A stretch of 40,141 nt of DNA from Stentor coeruleus (taxonomy: Eukaryota > Ciliophora > Heterotrichea > Heterotrichida > Stentoridae), in the NCBI GenBank assembly GCA_001970955.1, contig MPUH01000687.1:1-40141 (forward strand), in the 5' to 3' direction. A program made the position numbers and the translations under genes. Below, in pieces: positions 18,713 through 28,321 of the stretch. The notes beneath the pieces were generated by a model, which ran no database searches, was not told the DNA's origin, and saw only the letters and a program-made list of their open reading frames with translations. Position 1 is the first letter of the stretch. Every line of letters begins with the position of its first letter.

Positions 18713-20287
18713 ATGGGTTCATTTTGCTCACTTGGAACTGAAGTAGAAAAGCAAAAGCCTAAACGCTTAGCTTCTTGCAATTGTATTGAAGATATACTTT
18801 TTAGCTCTGGATTGTTTATTCAGGAAAACCAAAGTATGTTCTCTTCTATTTATAATTTAATTTCTTTTCCGATAGGCTATGGATCCTACGGAGAAGTGTG
18901 GATTTGCGATCATATACGTTCAAAAGAAAAACGAGCAGTAAAAATAATAGACAAACTCTGGCTATCTTCAGAACTAATAGATAAAAAGTCAGTATTAAAT
19001 GAAGTAGATATTCTAAAAACATTAGATCATCCTAACATATTAAAGATTTTTGAATACTTTGAAGACGAAAGATATTATTATATAGTAATGGAATATTGCC
19101 CAGAAGGTGATCTTTTTGATGAACTTGAAAAGGTAAATAAATATGATGAGGACTCAGCAGCTAAAATAATGAGTCAGATTTTTTCTGCAGTAAGTTATAT
19201 TCATAATAAAAATATCGTCCATAGAGATATCAAACTTGAAAATATACTAATTTCCTCAAGAGATAAAAATTTACATATAAAACTTATTGATTTCAATATT
19301 GCCACATTTAATATAGGTAAAAGATTATCTAAATTTACAGGAACTTCTTTTTATATAGCTCCTGAGGTTATAAAAGAAAACTATGATGAAAAATGTGATG
19401 TTTGGAGCTGTGGGGTAATCATGTTTTTGTTACTTACTGGGAAATTCCCTTTTGATGGAAGTAGTCGTGAAGAAATCCTCTCTAAAATATCTCAAGTTAA
19501 TCTCAATTTAAAAAGTGTAATAATGGAAAACATATCCCCAGCAGCAAAAAATTTACTTGAATTAATATTAATGAAAAATCCTAAAAGCAGATACACTGCA
19601 AAACAAGCTTTAGAACATCCATGGATACGTGTAAATGGTTGTCAAAGAACCGATGATAAAGTTCTTAAAAAAACTCTTACTCGTATGTTATCAATAACAA
19701 AAAAACCTAAACTTAAAGAAGTTTTTCAAATTTTCATTCTTGGCCAAGTTCAAGAAAACAATCAAGAATTAAAACATTTAGAAAGTGTTTTTCTTGAACT
19801 TGATGAAGATAGAAATGGGGTTATTTCTCGAAGTGAATTAACTGATAGATTATGTATGGATATGAATCTTGTTGATGCTTTAAAAGAAGTCGAACGTATT
19901 TGGAAATTAGTTGATAATGATGGAAGTGGGAATATTGATTATACTGAATTTTTAAGGGCAGCACTTCAAGAAGAGAGTTATGTTTGTAAAGAAAATCTTA
20001 GAAAAGCATTTTATTATTTTGATAAAGATAGGTCGGATACTATTGAAAAACAAGAATTAATGTCTTGGCTTAGTGAAGGAGCGATAATTCCTATGGAAGT
20101 TATTGAGAATTTGATTGAGGATGCTGATGCAAATGGTGATGGGGTTATTGACTTTGAAGAATTTCAAGATTTATTGATAGAAAAAATAGAACAGGAAGAG
20201 TTTGAAAAATCAGCTAAAAATGAACATATTAATGATTGTGAAGAAAGTTTCTCACTTGAAGAAGATACTGATATTAAATTATCATAA
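18713..20287 (+). CDS. Calcium-dependent protein kinase with DFN in place of DFG
   Basis: The 524-residue protein has the CDPK layout: Ser/Thr kinase (about 50-305), autoinhibitory junction (about 306-355), and a calmodulin-like tail with four EF-hands. Kinase motifs: glycine loop GYGSYGEV (about 55-62), Lys77 in AVKII, Glu97, HRDIKLENIL (about 170-179), APE (about 216-218). The metal-binding DFG is DFN (193-195): the Asp is kept, the Gly is replaced. EF-hand loops are at about 364-375, 401-412, 437-448 and 472-483. The third (DKDRSDTIEKQE) has Asp where the central Gly is usual and may bind calcium less well. The N-terminus MGSFCSLG fits N-myristoylation at Gly2 and palmitoylation at Cys5, pointing to membranes. 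Stop TAA. The assignment is confident; the effect of DFN is unknown. Confidence 0.95.
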   Translation: MGSFCSLGTEVEKQKPKRLASCNCIEDILFSSGLFIQENQSMFSSIYNLISFPIGYGSYGEVWICDHIRSKEKRAVKIIDKLWLSSELIDKKSVLNEVDILKTLDHPNILKIFEYFEDERYYYIVMEYCPEGDLFDELEKVNKYDEDSAAKIMSQIFSAVSYIHNKNIVHRDIKLENILISSRDKNLHIKLIDFNIATFNIGKRLSKFTGTSFYIAPEVIKENYDEKCDVWSCGVIMFLLLTGKFPFDGSSREEILSKISQVNLNLKSVIMENISPAAKNLLELILMKNPKSRYTAKQALEHPWIRVNGCQRTDDKVLKKTLTRMLSITKKPKLKEVFQIFILGQVQENNQELKHLESVFLELDEDRNGVISRSELTDRLCMDMNLVDALKEVERIWKLVDNDGSGNIDYTEFLRAALQEESYVCKENLRKAFYYFDKDRSDTIEKQELMSWLSEGAIIPMEVIENLIEDADANGDGVIDFEEFQDLLIEKIEQEEFEKSAKNEHINDCEESFSLEEDTDIKLS

Positions 20288-20294
20288 TTGTGAA

Positions 20295-20567
20295 TTAATA
20301 AATATCTTTAGAGATGCTTATTTTTAGTATAAGAATAATTATGAGATAATCTTGAAAGAATAAAAAAAATATGTAAGGAAGGGATGTGTTAATTTTTCTA
20401 CCTTGTGTAATAGGGTTGATTTTAACAATCTTATCATCTGGATTAAGAAAGTAGATATTTTTTTTTGTAATTCTAAAAATGCTTGGGTTATTAGAATCCT
20501 CAGTGTTTATGATATTTTTTACTTTTTTGCTGTATATAAAAATTGTAAGAACACTTAAATTAGTCAT
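20295..20567 (-). CDS. Hypothetical 90-residue protein
   Basis: An open frame convergent with the CDPK gene, 7 bp from its stop. The first 60 residues, with FRITKKNIYFLNPDDKIVKI, have plausible protein texture. The last 30 are Ile/Phe/Leu-rich and may be AT-rich non-coding read-through or a membrane segment. No family recognised. It could equally be spurious. Confidence 0.35.
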   Translation of the reverse strand: MTNLSVLTIFIYSKKVKNIINTEDSNNPSIFRITKKNIYFLNPDDKIVKINPITQGRKINTSLPYIFFLFFQDYLIIILILKISISKDIY

Positions 20568-20907
20568 TTTTATTATAGGATTTTAAATATCTTATGTTTA
20601 CAAAAATTAATATTTTATGGAATAATAACAATATTATGATTATATTTTAGCTTAGAACGAGAGTTATTGAGAATATAGTTCCTATGTATAACTCATTAAG
20701 ATAAAACAAAATATATGGTTTTGCTTTTTGAAAAAGTATTAAAATTATCTATGAGTACCGAGGATTAACTTCACTAAAACTAAATCTTTTGCATATTCTA
20801 AAAACATTACTAAATAAGCCAATTACAAAATCCCAACCTTAATAAAAAATACAATTATCACATTAACCAAATTCAAAACCTACACAAATTAACTATATTC
20901 TAATTAG

Positions 20908-21666
20908 CTAAACCATATAAATAACTTTAATATGTGGAACCTTACCAGCTTGATAGAAATTTTTTCCTGAATCTACTCCAAGAGGTTCATTACTTTTAAG
21001 CATCAAGCCATAATTCGGATATCTTTTATCAACCCAGCCCCTAACAAGTGAAGTAATATCCCATGAATACATTTCTTCTTCTGTTTCTCCAACAATTGTA
21101 CTTGCTTCAGGTTCAGTATTATAAATAGGATTATCTGTCCATTTTAAAATATTCCCATAGCTTTGATCGACTCTATAAACAAACAATTCTTTTGGCGCAG
21201 AAGATGTATAACCAAGACTTCCTGTTCCACATATTCGCAAGTAAACTTTTACAATTTTTTTTTCACTTATACTGGAAAGGTCATCAAATTTTATAAAAGT
21301 TCTTCTCATTTGTTTACCAAGAACGTAACCGGTAAAAATATAATCACCACCATAATAAGTGCCGCCTGTGTAGAGAAATCTTGAATCAGATTTATCAATT
21401 ATTATTGACTCTAATTTAATATCAAGTGGAGGTGTTGATGAAGATAATTGTGAAGATACTTTTACTATGAATATATTCTTGTTGGTATCGATAAATTCGT
21501 TTTGATAGTTTGGGAAATAATTGACCCCAGATGCATCTTGAAGATAAATATTACTTGATTGGATTTCAAAAAGAACTTGAATAGATATGATTTTTAATAT
21601 GGTGCTTGCAATGTATTTGACCTTGTTTCCGTAAAGGAGGGCTATTTCAGGTTTGATACTACTCAT
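20908..21666 (-). CDS. DNRLRE-type beta-sandwich domain protein
   Basis: The 252-residue protein has, in its C-terminal two thirds (about 100-252), the pattern of DNRLRE/CBM96-like beta-sandwiches: TFIKFDDLSSI followed by VKVYLRICGTG, then LKWTDNPIY, then SWDITSLVRGWVDKRYPNYG, then GLMLKSNE and a final strand PHIKVIYMV. These domains are common in secreted bacterial and archaeal surface proteins and carbohydrate-active enzymes. The N-terminal about 100 residues look like another beta-rich module. No signal peptide is seen at this start, so it may be cytoplasmic or the exported N-terminus may be missing. The start codon lies within a direct duplication around the N at 21705, so the 5' end should be treated with caution. 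Stop TAG. Confidence 0.75.
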   Translation of the reverse strand: MSSIKPEIALLYGNKVKYIASTILKIISIQVLFEIQSSNIYLQDASGVNYFPNYQNEFIDTNKNIFIVKVSSQLSSSTPPLDIKLESIIIDKSDSRFLYTGGTYYGGDYIFTGYVLGKQMRRTFIKFDDLSSISEKKIVKVYLRICGTGSLGYTSSAPKELFVYRVDQSYGNILKWTDNPIYNTEPEASTIVGETEEEMYSWDITSLVRGWVDKRYPNYGLMLKSNEPLGVDSGKNFYQAGKVPHIKVIYMV

Positions 21667-21751
21667 TATTTATTATATATTTAAAACCAACTTAGACATA
21701 TAAANCTACTCATTATTTATTATATATTTAAAACCAACTTAGACATATAAA
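21659..21751. repeat. 46-bp assembly-type duplication around N21705
   Basis: The 46 bases 21659-21704 are repeated at 21706-21751, separated only by the N. The copy includes the start codon and upstream region of the DNRLRE-type gene. Best explained as two contig ends that overlap. Confidence 0.85.
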
Positions 21752-23073
21752 TTTAAAATATTTGCAGAATATTTAAAAAAAATATGGCTTTCAATATCTT
21801 ATTTGATAATTAATAAAGTTTATGCTTTAAAGCTTATGGGAAACTATTTTGTAATTATTTATCATAATCTTGTGGAAATTTTTTTGGCTTTTAAAGAGCT
21901 TTTAAAATTTTATCTTTTAATTATAGGCTAGTGATTAAGTAATAATTTTAAAATATGTTGGATTACTTATTAAGAATTTTTAACAGATTATCTACAAAAG
22001 CATTACTGTATTATCTACCTATTTTTTTTTAAAATAAAATGTATTAAAGAGAGCTGAAGAAGATATATCACATGAATATATATTTTCACAAATTTCTCCT
22101 ATCGTTATGATTTTTAAAAGTATCTGATAAATTATAATCAGTTCTTATGAATTTTTGAAAGTGTTTTAAATGATTTTATATATTATTTATGCTAGAAAAA
22201 ACTTTTTATAAACTTTTTGATGATATGGTTTGAGGTTTATCCTTAAAAAAGTATTTTGGGATATAATTTGAATTATAAACTACACTTTTCTTTGTTTATT
22301 CTGTTGTAGTTTTATTTTATATTCACAGGAGTAGCTTTTTCACAATATCTCATGCATCTTCTTTAGAAAGATACGATTCTCACATTCGATTTCTGTATGC
22401 TTATCTAATATTTCTCACTTTCTAATATCTTATCTTGTTTAGGTTTATGCTAAATATACCAATACTGAATTACAAATCTATTAAGAAACTCATTCATATA
22501 AAATTAAAGTCTTTTTTTATTAGAAAATCTATACTGGAGCATATCATTTATAAAAATCATCTAAATTAATCTGAGTGAAATTCATATACAAAACAATAAA
22601 AATATCAAATAATTTGTAAGATACTGTGAAAATCAGTGAAAATGGAGACTGTAGTTAAGTTAAAAGGAGTAATCAGTATTATCAGATGCTAAAATCTTTT
22701 TGTATTGAAGTTAGGCCATATATTGAACCTTGAATTTTGAATTTTTATAGGATCGCTTAATATATCAGAAAATTCTGCAGAAAGCAGGACTAAATATGCT
22801 GAATCTTCGAAAAATTTCAAAATGTAAATTCGAGTAAAGAGGATGTATTACGATTGATAAAGAGTGTTATGAGGGAAGAAAGGATTATAAGGAAATATTT
22901 TACAATTAAAATGGAGATTTGAGCTGGAGTAGGGCTTATTTGGCCCCGGGTAGTTCCTATATAGCCATCATATATCTCTTAGATAGTTTAAATCAATAAA
23001 TTTCAATGTGTTATGAACAAAATAAGTTGCAGAAAATAGACTATATATGTTAGTTTTAATACTTAGCATTAAA
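21752..23073. other. 1.3-kb gene-free region
   Basis: I see no protein similarity on either strand. A locally GC-richer patch at 22921-22955 (with 'ggccccggg') stands out in otherwise AT-rich DNA, but I cannot fold or match it to a known RNA. Confidence 0.45.
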
Positions 23074-23145
23074 GGGTTCGTGGCGCAACGGTAGCGCGTC
23101 TGACTCCAAATCAGAAGGATGAGGGTTCAAATCCCTTCGAGCTCA
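23074..23145 (+). tRNA. tRNA-Trp (CCA), copy 1
   Basis: Complete 72-nt cloverleaf: acceptor GGGTTCG/CGAGCTC (with one G-U and one U-G pair), D-stem GCGC/GCGC, anticodon stem TCTGA/TCAGA with loop CTCCAAA (anticodon CCA, position 34-36), T-stem GAGGG/CCCTT with loop TTCAAAT, discriminator A. The anticodon stem has all five pairs. A run of T beginning at 23146 serves as the Pol III terminator. There is no intron and no encoded CCA. Confidence 0.97.
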
Positions 23146-23542
23146 TTTTTTTCTTGTTATTAAAATTAATAAGACTTGCCAACTAATTCTATAATTAAAA
23201 CCCTTAAATATCTGCAACTAGTTTGCACTTTTTTAAGTTTCTGATATGTTATGATATAATTAAAAAGTATTCAAAATTCTTAATTCCTAAAAATGCTTAT
23301 AAAATTTCCATTAAATACACTTTATATCACAAAAAATATCTTTAAAAGTTGTTTAACTATAAAATAGTCAAAGTTAAATAATTTTTTTATCTTATACTCA
23401 GAAGATTATGTTGTAATTTTTTATTATAAAATAAAGAAATAGTAATTTTTATAGTAATAGTTTTAGATAAGAGTTTTTTAAGCTAAAGAGATAAATGTAA
23501 AATATCAATACTTCAATAAACTGGTGAACACTTTATTTCAAA
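23146..23542. other. Spacer between the two tRNA-Trp genes
   Basis: 397 bp, AT-rich, beginning with the T-run terminator of copy 1. No other gene seen. Outside the tRNA itself the flanks share only a few bases. Confidence 0.5.
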
Positions 23543-23614
23543 GGGTTCGTGGCGCAACGGTAGCGCGTCTGACTCCAAATCAGAAGGATGAGGGTTCAAA
23601 TCCCTTCGAGCTCA
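23543..23614 (+). tRNA. tRNA-Trp (CCA), copy 2
   Basis: Identical in all 72 positions to the copy at 23074, in the same orientation 469 bp downstream, and followed by 'ttttt'. The same CCA anticodon and 5-bp anticodon stem are present. A recent local duplication or gene conversion is implied. Confidence 0.97.
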
Positions 23615-23705
23615 TTTTTATTGTAATCTTCATACATATACCTATATTACCCATAAAAACCACATAACTTAGCTTCTTTAAAAAACCCAAACATTTTTAT
23701 AACTA

Positions 23706-25073
23706 TTAACTAGCTTGAGTAAAAGGTTTAAGAGTAGTTTCCAAATTCAAACTTTCTCCCATAATTCTTTCATACAAAGAAAGTACATCCTCACACGCAG
23801 TTTCAAAATGTGATGTAGCATCATAACTCTTTGAAATAAAAAGATTATCTCTTGATCCATCTTCAATAGGCTCATAAGTATCATAAACTTTTACAAAAGT
23901 GGTCATAATTTCTCCCAACAAAGCAAACCCAGGTTGAAGTTCATTTTCCGGAGTATCAGTTTCAACAGTGGTGCTACAAATAGCAATAAAATATCTTTCA
24001 GCACATACACAATGAGAACTACTAACATAGCTTACAAAAATATCATTTCTTCTTCCAGTTTGCCTTTGAGGAATAATAACTTGGCCAGAAGGCATATGAT
24101 CAGTATCAGGAATATCATGATTCAAAATACAAATAGCTCTAATAACCCTACCAGCAGGTCTAACTTTTCCAAGTGACAAAGCATAAGAAGGGTCACAAAG
24201 TATAACTGGAGCTCTTGCAACTTCTTCACCTGATCTAATTCCAACAACTTTTCCATCTTCATTAAAAAGAATTTCATCAATGTTTTTGTTAAGCATATAA
24301 GTGCCTCCATAAATCGCACTTAATCTTGAAAAACCTTCTGCAATCCCTCCGATACCATAAACTGGATATAAGAATGGAGAATTCCCATAAAGGCCAATAC
24401 TATCCATATAAAGTCTGATTTTCATCATTACTTCATGACATGGTGCTTGTATACATTCATCACTTGTATAAAGAGCTACAGCATGACATATAAAATCAAC
24501 AGTATTTTCTTCAAGTCCAAAAGCTGTTATCAAATCTCTAAATGGTTGTCTTTTAAGGTCCATATTTTTATGAGTTGCTGGCTTGGCTGGATCATAATCT
24601 TGGACGAACTTGAAAAACTTTTTGCATCGACGCTTTTCTAATAAACCCATTAGGTCACTTTTTAAAGCTTCTACATCAGTGGCTGGGACTTTATGAACTT
24701 TTGCTTTAGCCTTACTGAAAAAACCTCCTGCACTTACTTGCATGACGAATGAGCCATCAACACATTTCCATTCAAGATTATTGGCAACAGTTTCTGTATG
24801 AAGAATGATCTTAACAAGTTTACCATTAGCCATTGTGAACTTAGGAACTAAATCAACATTCCAGTCTCTATTAGCTCCTAAGTGTGCTGGTGGATCTATA
24901 GTTGGGTAAAACATCTTATATAAATTTGTCAGGTTTAATGAAGCTGTTTCTCCACCGTAAAAGCTATTCCTATCAAGGTGGAGGACTTTTTTCCCATGAG
25001 CAGAGAATAAACCTGATAAGATACACTCTGTTAACCCTGTGCCGAGAACTATTACGTCGTAAGTTTCGTCCAT
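23706..25073 (-). CDS. GDI: Rab GDP-dissociation inhibitor (RabGDI)
   Basis: Extracts prenylated GDP-bound Rab GTPases from membranes and keeps them soluble for recycling. The 455 residues equal family length. The N-terminus has the dinucleotide-fold-like YDVIVLGTGLTECILSGL, then HLDRNSFYGGE, both diagnostic of GDI/REP proteins. The Rab-binding platform DLVPKFTMANGKLV, the mobile-effector region and the helical domain (YPVYGIGGIAEGFSRLSAIYGGTYMLN) follow in order. The sequence near residue 250 also fits GDI more than REP, and there is no REP-type insertion. The start Met is immediately before DETYDVIVLG. Stop TAG; no intron detected. Confidence 0.96.
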   Translation of the reverse strand: MDETYDVIVLGTGLTECILSGLFSAHGKKVLHLDRNSFYGGETASLNLTNLYKMFYPTIDPPAHLGANRDWNVDLVPKFTMANGKLVKIILHTETVANNLEWKCVDGSFVMQVSAGGFFSKAKAKVHKVPATDVEALKSDLMGLLEKRRCKKFFKFVQDYDPAKPATHKNMDLKRQPFRDLITAFGLEENTVDFICHAVALYTSDECIQAPCHEVMMKIRLYMDSIGLYGNSPFLYPVYGIGGIAEGFSRLSAIYGGTYMLNKNIDEILFNEDGKVVGIRSGEEVARAPVILCDPSYALSLGKVRPAGRVIRAICILNHDIPDTDHMPSGQVIIPQRQTGRRNDIFVSYVSSSHCVCAERYFIAICSTTVETDTPENELQPGFALLGEIMTTFVKVYDTYEPIEDGSRDNLFISKSYDATSHFETACEDVLSLYERIMGESLNLETTLKPFTQAS

Positions 25074-25673
25074 TTATATCCTTACAATATTTAAGATTTA
25101 TAAATAATATAGTGATTTTTTATTATTAGATACATTTTAGGTTGGTTTAGTGTTTAATAATATCTTAAGAGTTTAAAAGATTTTTANTGATTTTAGTTTA
25201 ACTTAAGTTTGCGAGGGAAGGCTATTTTTGTATTTAGTTATTATAGGATTTTATGTATTTTTGAATAAAATTTGATAAATGATAATGTGTATTAGAGATA
25301 ATTATGCTGATCAGTAAATTATATGAATGTTTAGGTTANGATTTTAGTTTAACTTAGGTTTGCGAGGGAAGGCTATTTTTGTATTTAGTTATTATAGGAT
25401 TTTATGTATTTTTGAATAAAATTTAATAAATGATAATGTGTATTAGAGATAATTATGCTGATCAGTAAATTATATGAATGTTTAGGTTATGAAACAAATA
25501 AAAAGATTTGCGATGGGGTAGTTTTATCATTTCTCGAATAATTTTAACTAGTATAAAACATGAAACTTATACTTATTATCATCTTTGATTTTAAATCAAA
25601 GCAAGTAAATCAACTTTAAATATTATATTAATTCAAATAAAAGTTTAATAATAACTTCATTACATATTTAAAC
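25074..25673. repeat. Intergenic region with about 150-bp duplication around N25187/N25339
   Basis: The segment 25188-25338 is repeated at 25340-25489 with only a few differences (for instance 'cttaagt' against 'cttaggt', and 'tttgataaat' against 'tttaataaat'). Both copies abut single Ns, as at the other gap sites. The rest is plain AT-rich spacer with no gene. The mismatches suggest two alleles or macronuclear copies assembled separately. Confidence 0.8.
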
Positions 25674-26465
25674 CTATTTCTTCTGTCTTGAAATTCTTGC
25701 TTTTATATCTTTTTTTAGTTTTTCCTGTAATCCTTTAGCATACATCGCATTAATCTTTCTCTCATTATCCCTTTGTTCTTTAAGCATCCTTTCTTTAACT
25801 TCAGGAAGATTTTTATAAAGCCGCTCATTCCTTTCACGCATTTCTTTCCTGCTAATTTTTTCTTTTTTCCCATAACTCAATCTATCAATAAGCTGACTTT
25901 TATTAGAACTTAAAGATCCAGCACTAGATTCTTGATAACTTGTTGAAAAAACATTGCTTGACTGTTGTTTAAAAAAACTTTTTGGGGTGTTTTTGCTAAA
26001 ATTTCCTCTGCAGTAAGTAGGAGATATACAATGTGGAGGAGAATAAAGTATTGAATCTTCATATGTACTCAAAAGTAATTCACCGCTACTAGAAGATTCA
26101 TTTTTTGTAAGGTTTTTATGCATTTCTTTACTTGGAACAGCGTTTTCTTTATGCACTGTGGAGTTTATTTTTAAATTTAACTTGGATTTTGGGGAAAAAG
26201 GAACAAAAACGAATTCTTCTATATCAGAAGAATCATTTGAAGATACTTCTGTGCGGACTATTGGGGAAAAATTTGTTTTTTGACGCAAAGATGTGAGTTT
26301 ATTAAGTTCTTGTTGTAGCTTTGCATGCTCTTTTTCTATTAGGTCACTGATTTCTGATGAAAATCTTGTTTTATTTAAGGTTGGTGACAAAGTCTTGCGC
26401 TGAGAATCTTTGCTTGCGAGGTTTGAGTTCCTGGGTGGTCTTTTCAAAAAACCTGCGGTTTCCAT
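25674..26465 (-). CDS. ALMS-motif protein, probable centriole/basal-body component
   Basis: The 263-residue protein is mostly disordered and Ser-rich. A short coiled coil (SDLIEKEHAKLQQELNKL) lies at about 40-60. The C-terminal 59 residues (about 205-263) are highly charged and match the ALMS motif of ALMS1 and relatives: the pattern 'KEM..R..RLY.NLPEVK...L.EQR......N.MYAK.LQEKL' corresponds to 'KEM..RS.R.Y.NLPEVK...E..K......NR..A..F...L...L'. ALMS-motif proteins locate to centrosomes and basal bodies. I recognise this by pattern, without an alignment score. Stop TAG. The protein is far shorter than ALMS1; only the motif is shared. Confidence 0.75.
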   Translation of the reverse strand: METAGFLKRPPRNSNLASKDSQRKTLSPTLNKTRFSSEISDLIEKEHAKLQQELNKLTSLRQKTNFSPIVRTEVSSNDSSDIEEFVFVPFSPKSKLNLKINSTVHKENAVPSKEMHKNLTKNESSSSGELLLSTYEDSILYSPPHCISPTYCRGNFSKNTPKSFFKQQSSNVFSTSYQESSAGSLSSNKSQLIDRLSYGKKEKISRKEMRERNERLYKNLPEVKERMLKEQRDNERKINAMYAKGLQEKLKKDIKARISRQKK

Positions 26466-26819
26466 TATGTTATTTCTATCATAAGAGTTTTATGAAAAGT
26501 ATATATGTAATTAATATTCTTTTTGTAATGAATTAATATGATAATTGTGTAGTTTTAATTGAAGACTGTGACTGGCACTATCAGATTATAAGGATTACTC
26601 AAATAAACTCGCTATAAAATTGTAAATAGATCTGAATATTTTTGATGCAATTTTTTCTAGATGCTACTTTTATCAACTAATTTTAACACCAGTTGAAAAT
26701 CCCAAACTCACTTAAATCAAAAATTGAATATGCTTTTTTTAACATAAAAATTTTTAAATTATCTTTAGAATCTTATCTATCCATTAGTTGAAAAATAAAA
26801 CTTTCATAATAAATAAAAT
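26466..26819. other. Divergent spacer, ALMS-motif gene / MYB gene
   Basis: 354 bp, AT-rich. It contains both 5' regions; no motif or RNA gene is distinct enough to call. Confidence 0.45.
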
Positions 26820-27824
26820 ATGTCTCATCACGACCGTAAACCTTGGGGATTAGAGGTAAATTTTACATAGGAAGATGATGCTATAAAGTGCCTTGCTGAG
26901 GAATTTGGTACAAAGGAATGGACTTTAATTGCTAAAATGCTTGTAACTCGTTACAACATACGCGGAAGGACAGCAAAACAATGTCGAGAGAGATGGCATA
27001 ATCACTTAGATCCAGAAGTTGTAAAAAACTACTGGGACGCAGAAGAAGAAAAAATCATTTTTGATTACCAATTAACTCATGGAAACCAATGGTCAGACAT
27101 TGCAAAACTTCTTCCAGGCCGAACTGATAATTCCATAAAAAATCACTTTTATAGCACAATCCGTCGTAAAATCAGATGGCACAATAGAAATAATAGTCCT
27201 AGTAAACATATAGCTCTTTCTGTTCAAGATGTTATTCAAGATAGGGAACTTACAAAAAAAATATTAGACATTGAAGATAACAGAAAACGTAAAATCAATA
27301 AATGTATTGATGGAATAGCATTGTAAAATATATACAGACGAAGATCAAATAGATTAAGTTCTAAGACTGAGATTCATCATGATATTGAAATTATAAAGTC
27401 TGAATATATCAGACCAATAAATTCAGAGCCTGTGACTGTAAAAAATAAGCCACCAGAAATTATTTGTCCATCTCCTACAAGGGCTAAGGAAATTAAGATA
27501 CTTGAGCCTTTCTCGCCTTCTTATTTTATTAGTAACATGAATCCTGCACCTCTTAATAATAAAAACAATATTTTCAAATTCCCTGAAGATGTGAACTACA
27601 CATGGGATAAATACCCTTCCCCAGCACCCTCTTATAATGAAGTTCCAAGCAGCCCTTCAGGGTTTAAAAGGATGACTTTTATTAACACTGACCAACTTCA
27701 TCCCTTGGAAATCATCACTCAAATTCCTTCACCGCATGCTGGAGCCTTTGTATTCCCTGCTTTCTCTCCTACAAATCACTTTCAGCACTACTTTAGCCCA
27801 AAAAACATGCCTTATACTACTTAG
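26820..27824 (+). CDS. R2R3-type MYB transcription factor (two 15-nt introns)
   Basis: Exons are 26820-26855, 26871-27322 and 27338-27824; splicing gives 975 nt, 324 residues plus TAG. The first MYB repeat carries Trp in KPWGLEEDD (restored across intron 1), EWTLIA and [10 protein letters not shown]. The second has [27 protein letters not shown] and [23 protein letters not shown] and [11 protein letters not shown] are the DNA-recognition helices of the c-MYB/3R-MYB class. The second half (about 165-324) is Pro/Ser-rich and probably a regulatory region with many SP sites. Only two repeats are present, so it lacks the R1 of animal c-MYB. Without splicing, the 12-codon first exon and the second intron would be missed and the gene read as two fragments. 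Confidence 0.93.
26856..26870 (+). other. 15-nt intron 1 of MYB gene
   Basis: GTAAATTTTACATAG, phase 0 after GLE; the terminal TAG is in frame if retained. T9/A10 is conserved. Confidence 0.9.
27323..27337 (+). other. 15-nt intron 2 of MYB gene
   Basis: GTAAAATATATACAG, phase 2; it gives TAA in frame if retained and joins the two open frames. T9/A10 is conserved; the 3' site is CAG. Confidence 0.88.
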
Positions 27825-28321
27825 TTATAAATAAATATTCAGTTATCGATTAGATAATGATTAAAATTCACAAGGTCTTGAGGAGATGTGAGAAAATTAT
27901 TTAAAAGTTTCTAATCAGCCCATATGTAAAAGTTCTCAAATCCAGGAAAAATAGAATTAATCTTTTTTAAAATCAATAAACATACCAAGTTATTATAATA
28001 TTAACTTTTAAGCATTTACGATTATAATAAATCCTTTACATAAATTAAACATGAATATTTTTATTTCAATTTATCGCTTTCCTTAGTAATTCATCATAAA
28101 AATTAAATTCTAAAATCCAACTTTTTTATTTGCAACAAGAAATAAGTAATATATTTACCGATTTAAGGTAATATTTAAAAGCTTTTATTTCTATTTAAAA
28201 GCATAATTTTCTACAATACTAATTCTATATGATTTGCATATAAAATAATAAATAATACTTAACTTTTATATAAATAGTTCAATAAAATAACTATTACTTT
28301 TTTTACTAGCCTATAATCATT
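27825..28321. other. Convergent spacer, nothing recognised
   Basis: 497 bp, AT-rich, between the 3' ends of the MYB gene and the large GTPase-like gene. No gene or RNA seen. Confidence 0.5.

Noticed and set aside
23934..25129. Plus-strand open frames opposite Rab GDI
   Set aside because: Antisense shadows; the GDI frame is conserved along its full length.
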